Assembly: GCF_000017805.1 (NCBI RefSeq)
Contig: NC_009767.1
Coordinates: 4,071,001-4,135,000 of the forward strand
DNA from: Roseiflexus castenholzii DSM 13941
GTDB lineage: Bacteria; Chloroflexota; Chloroflexia; Chloroflexales; Roseiflexaceae
Length of the DNA stretch: 64,000 bases
Direction: 5' to 3'
The notes beneath the pieces are model-generated. The model worked only from the letters and a program-made list of their open reading frames with translations, searched no databases and was not told the origin of the DNA. Positions 8,875 through 17,058 of the stretch are shown here, piece by piece (position 1 is the first letter of the stretch; each line of letters begins with the position of its first letter). Made by a program: the position numbers and the translations under genes.

Positions 8875-10128
8875 TCAGGAGGCGGACGGTCCATCCCGAT
8901 CGGGACGAACGCTCTCCCTGGCGTCACCCGACGCCATCGGCTTCCCTGCCTCTTCTGCCGGCTTTTCCTCCGCTTTGACCGGTCCTGCAATCTGCTCTAC
9001 CACCTGAACGGCGCGCTCTGCGGCTTCCACCAGCGTCTCACCCCCATGCGCCGCAATCGGATGACGACTCGCCCGGATTGCGCTGGCAACGCCGTGGACT
9101 ACACCGGCCGCCGCCACGGCGCCAACCGCAATGGCGCCCAGCGTATCGGCGGTCACCTCGATGCCAAAGCCTTCGACATTGGGCAGTCGCTCATAGAAAG
9201 GCGACATGGTATCCCAGAAACGCGGCGACATGCAGCCAACGCATCCGTGACCGGCGCCGATGGGCCAGTAGGACGTGCCGTTCCAGCCGACCGCAGGACA
9301 GTTCGAGAGCGTTTGCGGTCCTTTGCACCCCATCTTATACAGGCACCATCCCAGGCGATGCCCCTCGTCGCCCCAACGCTCGACGAAGCGACCGGAGTCG
9401 AAGTGCCCCCGACGCTCACAGTTGTTGTGAATGAGCTGCCCATAGGCGAAGAAGGGGCGTCCCTGCTCGTCGGTTGCCGGCAGTTGTTTGAATGTCAGGT
9501 AGTGGACAATGACGGCGGTTAGATTAATCACATTCATCGGGCAGCCCGGCAGGTTGATCAGATTCTTGAGACCCGGCACCGCCTGGCGCACACCAACCGC
9601 ACCGGTCGGATTCGGGCTGGCGGCGGGCCAACCGCCATCCCAGGCACATGCGCCAACCGCAATCGTTGCCAGCGCATTCGAGCACACACGCTCTGCGATG
9701 CTCAACGCGGTGCGACCGCCGATCGTGCAATACACCCCGCCATTGGCAATGGGGATCGACCCTTCGACGATGGCGATGTATTGCCCCGGATAGTTTTCCA
9801 CGACCGCATCGAGCGAATGTTCGGCGCGATGGCCGGCAGGCGCCATGATCGTCTCGTGGTACTCCAGGCTGATCTGCTCCAGCACAATGTCGGCAACGCC
9901 AGGCGACTCGGCGCGAAGGAAGGATTCGGTGTTGCCGGCGCAATCTTGAAACTCCAACCAGACAACCGGAAGACGTTCGGCAGTGTTCAGCGCCCTGGCG
10001 ATACGTGGGGTAAAGGTGGAAGGCAGGGCGAGCGCGGCGCTCATCGCAGCGCAGAACTTGAGGAATTGACGGCGCGAAACACCGCGCGCTGCAAGGCGTT
10101 CCTCCAACGGCAAAGGACGAGCAGGCAT
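8875..10128 (-). CDS. hupS: Uptake [NiFe] hydrogenase small subunit, Tat-exported
   Basis: 417 residues. A twin-arginine signal (SRRQFLK at 18-24, then a hydrophobic run) exports the folded dimer across the membrane. FeS-cluster ligands are visible: EFQDCAGN for the proximal [4Fe-4S]; LIHNNCERRGHF, the Cys of GWCLYKMGCKGPQT and NCP...HGCVGC for the distal and medial clusters. A hydrophobic stretch (about 325-355, LGAIAVGAVAAAGVV) is a membrane anchor, followed by an unusually long charged tail ending REVRPDRDG-like, rich in Ala, Glu and Lys. Start ATG has AGGAGGT upstream. No hyp accessory genes lie in this window. Confidence 0.97.
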   Translation of the reverse strand: MPARPLPLEERLAARGVSRRQFLKFCAAMSAALALPSTFTPRIARALNTAERLPVVWLEFQDCAGNTESFLRAESPGVADIVLEQISLEYHETIMAPAGHRAEHSLDAVVENYPGQYIAIVEGSIPIANGGVYCTIGGRTALSIAERVCSNALATIAVGACAWDGGWPAASPNPTGAVGVRQAVPGLKNLINLPGCPMNVINLTAVIVHYLTFKQLPATDEQGRPFFAYGQLIHNNCERRGHFDSGRFVERWGDEGHRLGWCLYKMGCKGPQTLSNCPAVGWNGTSYWPIGAGHGCVGCMSPRFWDTMSPFYERLPNVEGFGIEVTADTLGAIAVGAVAAAGVVHGVASAIRASRHPIAAHGGETLVEAAERAVQVVEQIAGPVKAEEKPAEEAGKPMASGDARESVRPDRDGPSAS

Positions 10129-10227
10129 ACACGACCTCCTCGGATCGGGGAACCGATTGCGCCAGACGACGATCTGTTCAGAAGTATCAACGAAACATGG
10201 GACGGAGAGAAGCGCGTTGTGGGCACG

Positions 10228-10236
10228 AGTATAGCA
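10228..10236 (-). promoter_or_regulatory. Extended -10 promoter of the hydrogenase operon
   Basis: On the minus strand TGC-TATACT, about 100 bases before hupS. No -35 match. It lies between the hydrogenase operon and the end of the ABC ATPase gene (10277). Confidence 0.5.
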
Positions 10237-10276
10237 GTGATGTGGACGGTTTGTGTGATGGTTCGGCTACAAAAGG

Positions 10277-11968
10277 TTAACGAGCGGTAACTCCCTGCTC
10301 GCATCCGACGACGACGCCATCGCGCATATGATACACCGTGGTAGCGAATTCCATCACTGCCGGATCGTGCGTTGCCATAACCAGCGTTACGCCCTCCTGG
10401 TCGCACAGGGTGCGCAGCATCGTCAGCACCCGTCTCCCGGTGCGGCTGTCGAGGTCGCCGGTTGGTTCGTCCGCCAGAATAATGCGCGGGTAGGTGACCA
10501 ACGCCCGCGCCAGAGCAACACGCTGCTGCTGACCACCGCTCAACTCATAAGGGCGATGATCGATCCAGTCGGTCAGACCAACCGCAGCAAGCACCCGGCG
10601 CACGCGCGCATCCCATCGTCGGCGAGGCGCCTGCCCTGACAGACGCAGCGCCAGTTCGACGTTTTCAAATGCCGATGATGTGGGCAGCAGCGCAAAACTC
10701 TGAAACACGAACCCGATCCGACGCCGCAGCCTGGCAAGGTCATCGGAACGCATCTGATCGACACGCTGACCTTCAATGACAACACTGCCGCTCGTCGGGC
10801 GATCCAGCCCGCCGATGATATTCAGCAGCGTCGTCTTACCGCTGCCGCTCGGACCCATGAGGGCAACAAATGTGCCTCGTTCAATAGTGAGATCGACGCC
10901 GCGCAATGCGGAGACGGCGCGCGCGCCAGCGCCAAAGGTGCGGGTGATGCCTCGGACCTCGATCAGCGGCTCGGATGGCATTGATGCGGCGACCTCGGAG
11001 GCGACGTCACCATCATACAGGTAATGGTGAGGCTGATCGCCGGTGGTTTCCTCCGTTGGAACGGCGATCCGGTCGTCTTCGACCGGACGAATAAGGACGC
11101 CGCCATCGACAAGTTCGACGCGCGCGCGCCGCCCAATTCCTGCGAGCGCCCGTTGATCGCCAGGAATCTGGAGACGCCCGGTGCGATCAACGACGACAAG
11201 TTCTTCGGCGGCGCGCGCGCGCGCGCTATGCCCGGTCATCGCCGACACCCCATTGCCGCTTCCATCATCGCGGCGCGTTTCGGTGCTCGTTCGCCCGTCG
11301 CGGATGACGATCACCCGGTCTGCCTGTTCTGCCACCCGCGGATCGTGCGTGACCAGGACAATCGTGAGTCCGTAGCGTGTTCGCAGGTCGCGGAGCAGCG
11401 CCAGCACCCGCTGCGCTGTCTCCCAGTCTACTTCGCCGGTTGGTTCGTCGCCGAGCAGGATTTTTGGTCGGTTCGCCAGTGCGCACGCAATGGCAACTCG
11501 CTGCTGCTGACCGCCGGATAATTGTGTGATTGGGGTCGAGGCTTTCTCGACGATGCCGACCGCTTCCAGCAGCTCATCCGCCCAGGCGCGCCGCTCGCGC
11601 CTGCTGCGACCCGCAAAGGTCATCAGCAGTTCGATATTCTCGCGCGCAGTAAGGTATGGCAGCAGGTTGCGGGTCGTCTGCTGCCAGATGAAGCCGACTC
11701 GCTCGCGACGATAGGCGCTCAACTGGGCAGGTGTCAGTGCTGTCAGATCAAGCCCATCGACGATCAACCGTCCGGCAGAAGGACGATCCAGACCGCCAAT
11801 GGCGCTGAGAAGCGTCGATTTGCCCGACCCGGAGGGACCAACCAGCGCCAGAAACTCGCCCCGCGCCACTTCGAGGTCCAATCCCTGGAGCGCCACCACC
11901 TCGAGTTCGGCGACCTTGTAGATTTTCACCAGACCACTGGCGTGAATAATGTGATCGGTCGTGTTCAT
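10277..11968 (-). CDS. Double ABC ATPase (MacB/LolD type) with AbrB-like linker
   Basis: 563 residues, two complete nucleotide-binding domains in one chain. NBD1: Walker A GPSGSGKS at 44-51, signature LSGGQQQ at 150-156, Walker B ILLGDEP. NBD2: Walker A from about 372, LSGGQQQ, ILADEP. Both are of the LolD/MacB class that drives lipoproteins, antibiotics or peptides through FtsX-type permeases. Between them, residues ~255-295 (VVVDRTGRLQIPG...GVLIRPVE) look like an AbrB/SpoVT swapped-hairpin domain, which is unusual inside a transporter. NBD1 has GDEPTGEVDW where TGDLD is usual, a change just after Walker B. It is the last gene of the cluster that begins with the tandem binding lipoprotein at 19842. 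Confidence 0.9.
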   Translation of the reverse strand: MNTTDHIIHASGLVKIYKVAELEVVALQGLDLEVARGEFLALVGPSGSGKSTLLSAIGGLDRPSAGRLIVDGLDLTALTPAQLSAYRRERVGFIWQQTTRNLLPYLTARENIELLMTFAGRSRRERRAWADELLEAVGIVEKASTPITQLSGGQQQRVAIACALANRPKILLGDEPTGEVDWETAQRVLALLRDLRTRYGLTIVLVTHDPRVAEQADRVIVIRDGRTSTETRRDDGSGNGVSAMTGHSARARAAEELVVVDRTGRLQIPGDQRALAGIGRRARVELVDGGVLIRPVEDDRIAVPTEETTGDQPHHYLYDGDVASEVAASMPSEPLIEVRGITRTFGAGARAVSALRGVDLTIERGTFVALMGPSGSGKTTLLNIIGGLDRPTSGSVVIEGQRVDQMRSDDLARLRRRIGFVFQSFALLPTSSAFENVELALRLSGQAPRRRWDARVRRVLAAVGLTDWIDHRPYELSGGQQQRVALARALVTYPRIILADEPTGDLDSRTGRRVLTMLRTLCDQEGVTLVMATHDPAVMEFATTVYHMRDGVVVGCEQGVTAR

Positions 11969-12254
11969 ATCGTCGCTACGTTCATACCCTATGCGTCTCG
12001 CCCGCTTCCCTTGCAGACGCGCCGCTCGCGCACCCCTGAGAACATTCCCGGTTCTCAGTCCTCGGTTCTCATACGAACTTGCGGTCAGTCAGACAAGATG
12101 TTCGAGTGCTCGGTTCGCAAGGCGTAATAATCTACAACGTCTTGGCATCAGCAGCCCCAACGGGGCTTGCACGCGCCCAGCGAGAGCTTTAGCCCCTAGC
12201 GCCCCGGCAGTATTGTCCAAATGACCGCGCATTCGTATCGGTTCTCAGTTCTCA
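11969..12254. other. Intergenic region between ATPase and permease genes
   Basis: No coding sequence seen. It holds short TTCTCAGT-type heptamers (12050-12070, 12239-12254) and a small hairpin AGCCCC-aac-GGGGCT near 12150. Together with the elements at 12255-12457 it separates two genes that should work together. Confidence 0.5.
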
Positions 12255-12387
12255 TAGAGCGATCAACTAAAACCTGGACAATCAAGGACGTGGAGCGACC
12301 GACGTTGGCTTCGACAGGCTCAGCCAACGTCAGCCGCACGACGACCAAGACAAGCAAGTGTTGTGCATCATTTGGTTGATCGCTCTA
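12255..12387. repeat. 133-bp inverted-repeat element (MITE-like)
   Basis: The ends TAGAGCGATCAACTAAA and TTTGGTTGATCGCTCTA are inverted repeats of 17 bases with one mismatch. Inside is a perfect 10-bp hairpin GACGTTGGCT...AGCCAACGTC. No open frame. The form suggests a non-autonomous transposable element or a structured RNA element. Confidence 0.55.
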
Positions 12388-12388
12388 T

Positions 12389-12457
12389 CAGTTCTCAGTT
12401 CTCAGTTCTCAGTTCTTGGTTCTTGGTTCTTGGTTCTCGGTTCCCAGTTCTCAGTTC
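12389..12457. repeat. Heptamer tandem array (CAGTTCT / TGGTTCT)
   Basis: About ten 7-base units: four CAGTTCT, three TGGTTCT, then variants. The array overlaps the last two codons and stop of the permease gene, which ends at 12451. Confidence 0.8.
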
Positions 12458-15297
12458 GCATCCCCTAATTTCACCGCCTGGAACAACCGGACACGCGCCA
12501 GTGACGCGCCGAGCGCCAGGAGTGAGAGCGTTAGCGTCGCGCCAAATGCCGCATAAATGCCTGCCATACTCTCCCATGCCAGGCGCGGTGGGTAAGCGGG
12601 AACACCGGGATATGGACCAACACCGACCTGCATGAAGGGTACGATCAGCAGCGCCGCCAGCGCGCCAATTCCGCTGCCAGCTGCCAATCCAGCGCCGATC
12701 AACAGCAGTTGTTCCAGCAGCAGCGCCGCCGCAACACCAGATTCACTCAATCCCAGCGCCCGCAGCATGCCCAGTTCGATTGCACGACGGCGCGCAGTGA
12801 TGAACCCGGCGACCAGAAAGCCGAGCAGCGTCAATACGCCGGCCGTCAGAAAACCGATAGTCAATACACCAAACAACCCCTGGCGCTGTGGACGGGACTG
12901 TTCGCGCGCGATGAGGGTTGCCACATCGAGTACATCGATGACCGGAATGCCCTGCCCACGCACTCCGGCAACCACCTCGTCGATAGGAACTGCCTGGTTG
13001 CGAGTGATCCAGACATCATATGGGTACTGTCCCCCCATCTCGTCGAAGATATAGTTCAAGTTGGCGACGATGATTGGTCCATCCTGCGGATAGACGCCGG
13101 GCCAGAGGTCAATGGCGGCGACAATGCGAAAGCGCACCTCACGCTGATCACCGTAGAGTCGCAACGTGGCAGGCAACGCATCGCCGATCCGCAGACCATC
13201 GCCCAAGAGGTCACGGCTGACGAGCGCACCGTTCGGGTAACGCGCCAGCAGGTTCATCAGCCCACCCAACGATTCACCGCCACCCCAGGCGCGGTCGAAC
13301 CGGGTGATCACCTTCGGAAAATCCGTCCGATCAATGCCGATCACCTGCGCCTGCCGGCTGCCCGCACCGACGCTCACGAACGCCTCGTAGCGTCCGACAC
13401 GCGCAGCCGCCTGCACACCCGGCGCCTGAAGATGCTCACTCACCGGAACGAACAGGAAGCGCGCTTCTTCACGAATATCAGGGCGCGGTTGTTGTGGCGG
13501 GCTGCCGGGCTGACCGGGACGCGCCTGTCCGGCGCTCTCGCCCGTCTCGAAGAGTTGTGTCATTGCGCCAACCTGATACGTCAATTCGGTTCGCATCGCG
13601 CCATCGAGCGTATCCGCCATCGTAGCACTGTACGTTGCCAGGCTGAGCGTCAGGATGAGGAGGAGCAACGCGCCGCGATAATTGTCGGTCTGCCGCGCTA
13701 GCGCGCGGAGCGTGACCAGTGGCGCAATCCACGCCGGAAGCGCCGCCAACCTCGCCAACCCTTCCAGAATCAGCGGAATGAGGCGCAGCGCCAGTAGACC
13801 AAGCGCAAAACAGAGAAGCGCCGGGGTCAGCACCAGCAGCGGATTACTGAACGGATCGGCATTCCCCTGAAACAGGCCACCGCCGATCTGCAACTGATAG
13901 ACGCCGTATGCCGCCGGGATCAGGAGCAGCAGATCGAGATAGGCGCGCTGCCAGAGCGGGGGACGCGCGGCGCGCGCCGCCTGTTGCTGCTCGTCCACCA
14001 GGGTACGGCGTGTCGCCACGAACGCCGGAGTCAACGATGCCCCCACGGTGATCACCAGGACGACCAGAGCAAACGTCAGGCTCTGCGCGCCAGGCGAGAG
14101 CGGCACACCAGCGCCGGACAGATCGACCTCAAGAAATGAGCGTACCCGGCTCATCACCGACGCAAAAGCAAGCCCAAGCGGCAATCCCGCAGCAAGCGCC
14201 ACTCCACCGATGATCACCCACTCAACCAGATACATGCCCAGAATCTGCGCGCTGCGGACACCACGCGACTTCATGAGCGCAATCTCACTGCTCTGCCGCC
14301 GCACAAGCAGGGCGGCGACCAGCGTCGCAAAATAGAGCGTCAGCGCGAGGATCGGCGCGCTGAACACGAAGAGTTGGGTCGTCAACGATGCCACCCGATC
14401 CTGGTATCGTCGCAGCGCCTCCGCCGGTCCCTGTTCGAGGCGCAACCCGGGAATGAGACTGTTGACACGCGCCCGTACACTTTCGACACGACTCAGAAGC
14501 GGCGACACCTGCGCGCCGGTGACGCCTTCACCGCTCAACCGCACAAACCAGAGCGCCTGATCGACCTCGTTGCGCAATGTTCCGGCGACAGGATCGGTGA
14601 AACTCGCCTCCGGCACAAGAATGAGATCGTTGAGGGTATCGGGCGGGAAGAACCATGCCGGATCGCTGCGGTTGACCGGCGCCCAGATCGCCGCCACACG
14701 CGCCTGAAGCGTCGCCGGGCGCGTTCCAGGGGCAATGATCGAGAGCGTATCACCCACATTCACACCCGTCTCATCGGCGAACGCGCGGGCGATCATCACG
14801 GCTAGCATGGCGTCATCTGCCGACGACGTCGGCATCTGCCCATCGACGATGTGCATCCGGTCATCAAGCCCGCTGATGAAGCCAAGCGGCGCATTCTTGA
14901 GGAAGACCGCGTCACCGTCAGCCGCGAGAAAGATACGGAGCGGCGCAGTACGGACGTGACGCGCAAAACTGGTGATCGGCAGATCGAGACCCGGAATGCT
15001 TTCGTGGCGCAGATAATCGTCGGCTGGCGCAACGCGCTCCCACTCCAGCGGCGTATTCCAAGCGCCGATATAGCGCAGGAGCAGCGCAAATGGCGACCGC
15101 CCCTGACGCTGCTCCTGCTGCCGGATTTCGTCCTGCAACAGGCGCAGACTGGCCGCTTCGGCGTATGCAGGCACGGCAGCCGCGAGCGCAACAGCGATCA
15201 CTGCCGCCAGCCATGCGCAGAGTGCCAGTCCAAGATTGGCGCGCAGACGCTTGAGCGCAGCAGTCAGTACCGAAATAAGAGCCACCATCCGACGCAT
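12451..15297 (-). CDS. MacB/FtsX-type ABC transporter permease
   Basis: 948 residues. An N-terminal helix (LGLALCAWLAAVIAVALAAAV) is followed by a large extracytoplasmic MacB-like domain. A first FtsX core (ALTLYFATLVAALLVRRQS...MYLVEWVIIGGVALAAG) and several more helices follow, then a second periplasmic domain, and finally the C-terminal FtsX core (FLTAGVLTLLGFLVAGFITARRRAIELGMLRALGLS). This duplicated arrangement is that of large LolCE/YtrF-like permeases, which use ATP hydrolysis to move or extract lipids, lipoproteins or peptides at the membrane face rather than through a channel. The start ATG lies four bases before the end of the adaptor frame's spacer (adaptor stop at 15301). Its partners are the ATPase at 10277 and the adaptor at 15301. 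Confidence 0.9.
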   Translation of the reverse strand: MRRMVALISVLTAALKRLRANLGLALCAWLAAVIAVALAAAVPAYAEAASLRLLQDEIRQQEQRQGRSPFALLLRYIGAWNTPLEWERVAPADDYLRHESIPGLDLPITSFARHVRTAPLRIFLAADGDAVFLKNAPLGFISGLDDRMHIVDGQMPTSSADDAMLAVMIARAFADETGVNVGDTLSIIAPGTRPATLQARVAAIWAPVNRSDPAWFFPPDTLNDLILVPEASFTDPVAGTLRNEVDQALWFVRLSGEGVTGAQVSPLLSRVESVRARVNSLIPGLRLEQGPAEALRRYQDRVASLTTQLFVFSAPILALTLYFATLVAALLVRRQSSEIALMKSRGVRSAQILGMYLVEWVIIGGVALAAGLPLGLAFASVMSRVRSFLEVDLSGAGVPLSPGAQSLTFALVVLVITVGASLTPAFVATRRTLVDEQQQAARAARPPLWQRAYLDLLLLIPAAYGVYQLQIGGGLFQGNADPFSNPLLVLTPALLCFALGLLALRLIPLILEGLARLAALPAWIAPLVTLRALARQTDNYRGALLLLILTLSLATYSATMADTLDGAMRTELTYQVGAMTQLFETGESAGQARPGQPGSPPQQPRPDIREEARFLFVPVSEHLQAPGVQAAARVGRYEAFVSVGAGSRQAQVIGIDRTDFPKVITRFDRAWGGGESLGGLMNLLARYPNGALVSRDLLGDGLRIGDALPATLRLYGDQREVRFRIVAAIDLWPGVYPQDGPIIVANLNYIFDEMGGQYPYDVWITRNQAVPIDEVVAGVRGQGIPVIDVLDVATLIAREQSRPQRQGLFGVLTIGFLTAGVLTLLGFLVAGFITARRRAIELGMLRALGLSESGVAAALLLEQLLLIGAGLAAGSGIGALAALLIVPFMQVGVGPYPGVPAYPPRLAWESMAGIYAAFGATLTLSLLALGASLARVRLFQAVKLGDAN

Positions 15298-15300
15298 AAC

Positions 15301-16902
15301 TCAGGATCCAACGACAATATCGCCTTCGTTCAGGCCCTCGAGAATCTCGACCCGCTCATCGGTTTCGATGCCGACCCGCACGGTCACACGGCGTTCACGC
15401 TCCCCTTCACGGACAATGACGAAGCGGCGACCCTCAAATGACCGGATCGCCTCTGGCGGCAGCCAGAGGACATTGTCTTTGCGCTCCAGCACGATGCTGA
15501 CTCGCGCAACGGTCACGCCAGCCTCGAATGTTTGTCCGCGCGCATCGACTATTTGAAAGCGCGTGGTGACGTCGCGATCCTGGACGGCGCCGCTTCCGCC
15601 CGACCCGTAAGGCGCCGGCATGCGTCGAATAACGCCGGGGATCACCAGGTCGGGGCGCGATAGCAGGCGGATCTCGACACTCTGACCTTCGGAGAGCAGC
15701 CGCATCTGCTGCGCGCTCAGAGTTGCGGCAAACTCCAGGTTCGATGGATCGGCAATCTCGATCACCGGCTCGAAGGCGGTCACTGTTGCTCCTGGCTCGA
15801 TAGCGACCGCCAGCACGGTTCCATCCTGCGGCGCTATGACACGCCCGTCATCGACGCGGCGGCGTGCTTTTTCCAGGGCGCGCTCGGCGTTCTCCACGGC
15901 GCGGAGTGCGCTGTTGAGCGTCTCGTTGCGCGCTTCCTCCAGTGCAACCTGCGCCCGCTCGAGAGCGAGTTGGGCGTCTTCGATTGCTTTGTTCTTGCCC
16001 TGGAGCAGGGTCTCAAGCGCGCGCTGCGCTTCCTCGACTTTCTTCTCCGCCTCGTAAATTTTGACGACTTCATCTTCATATGCGCGATCACGGGCGCGCT
16101 GCGCCTGCTCGACCGAGCGTTCGGCGTCGCGTAATGCGCGTTCCGCCTGCACCAGTTTCATACGAAACTCTTCCTTTTGTTTCTCGGTGAGGCGATTGGG
16201 AACCAGCACCCCGGCCTCATTCTTGATAAATGGATTCTCCGGGTCGGTCCCATAGCGCTGCACCCAGTCCCAGTTCCAGTAGGCGACACTATACGCCTTC
16301 TGGGTGTCGGAAAGCGCTTCGGCGCTGTCGCGTAGCGCTTCGTCCGCTGAAGTTTTCGACCACGACGCATCATCGCGTGTGGTGCGCAACTCGCGCTGCG
16401 CCGCTTCGAGGCGTTCCTGCAATTCCTTGAACAGATCCGCCTCACCGCCAGGCAACAATCGTTCGAGTTCGCGCCTGGCGCGATCCACATCGAGTTCGCG
16501 TTCCTTGATCCGTTTCTCCTTTGCCAGCTGCGCACTCTCCAGGTCGCGTCGCGCCTGCGCCAGATCGTCCTCGGCGCGACGCAACTCGTCGAGCGCCTCC
16601 TCCTGCTGAAGTTCCGCCAAAACATCGCCTTCCTTGACGACATCGCCACGACTGACATTCACGACGTTGACGCGCCCATCACGTCGGAATGCCAGCCGCG
16701 CCATATCGACCGGCGTTGCGCGGGCAGTGACCGTGAACACCTGCTCGATAGCACCGCGCTGAACCGTGTACGTGGGGCGTTCGAGCGCCGGATCGGGCGG
16801 CAGGGGGGTAGGAGTTGGCGGCTCCTGCAATGCCTGCGTTGTGCTACAGGCGGTCAGCAATACCACACAGCATATGCTCATCCAGCGCGTTATCCATCGC
16901 AT
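15301..16902 (-). CDS. HlyD/MacA-like membrane-fusion lipoprotein
   Basis: 533 residues from ATG 16902 (GAGGA five bases upstream); the frame runs 38 codons further back but the signal peptide settles the start. A lipoprotein signal ends in the lipobox LLTAC. Then come a Pro/Thr linker, a barrel-sandwich half (AFRRDGRVNVVNVSRGDVVKEGDVL), about 250 residues of very charged coiled coil (EALDELRRAEDDLAQARRDL and on), the second lipoyl half (VIAPQDGTVLAVAIEPGATV) and a beta-barrel domain (RVGIETDERVEILEGLNEGD). The coiled coil is long and broken by a Trp-rich insert (AYWNWDWVQRYG). It should link the permease to an outer partner. Just upstream is the tandem binding lipoprotein. Confidence 0.9.
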   Translation of the reverse strand: MRWITRWMSICCVVLLTACSTTQALQEPPTPTPLPPDPALERPTYTVQRGAIEQVFTVTARATPVDMARLAFRRDGRVNVVNVSRGDVVKEGDVLAELQQEEALDELRRAEDDLAQARRDLESAQLAKEKRIKERELDVDRARRELERLLPGGEADLFKELQERLEAAQRELRTTRDDASWSKTSADEALRDSAEALSDTQKAYSVAYWNWDWVQRYGTDPENPFIKNEAGVLVPNRLTEKQKEEFRMKLVQAERALRDAERSVEQAQRARDRAYEDEVVKIYEAEKKVEEAQRALETLLQGKNKAIEDAQLALERAQVALEEARNETLNSALRAVENAERALEKARRRVDDGRVIAPQDGTVLAVAIEPGATVTAFEPVIEIADPSNLEFAATLSAQQMRLLSEGQSVEIRLLSRPDLVIPGVIRRMPAPYGSGGSGAVQDRDVTTRFQIVDARGQTFEAGVTVARVSIVLERKDNVLWLPPEAIRSFEGRRFVIVREGERERRVTVRVGIETDERVEILEGLNEGDIVVGS

Positions 16903-17058
16903 AGCATTCCTCGTCGTGCGCTTTGCTTTATGCATCCGCACTGCGAGCGGGGCGCGCACGCCCGGCAGTCGCGCTCCTCTGCGAGCGGGACGCCTGCGAG
17001 TCGCCTGTACGCGCAATGGGCAATGACAGCAGCGAAGCGTTCCTCGACTATGCCCCTT

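Noticed and set aside
8512..9522. 336-codon plus-strand open frame
   Set aside because: Antisense to the hydrogenase large and small subunits.
5762..10128. Bidirectional (Hox) or energy-converting hydrogenase
   Set aside because: Tat signal on the small subunit, HupC-type cytochrome and absence of diaphorase or Ech-type subunits show a membrane-bound uptake enzyme.
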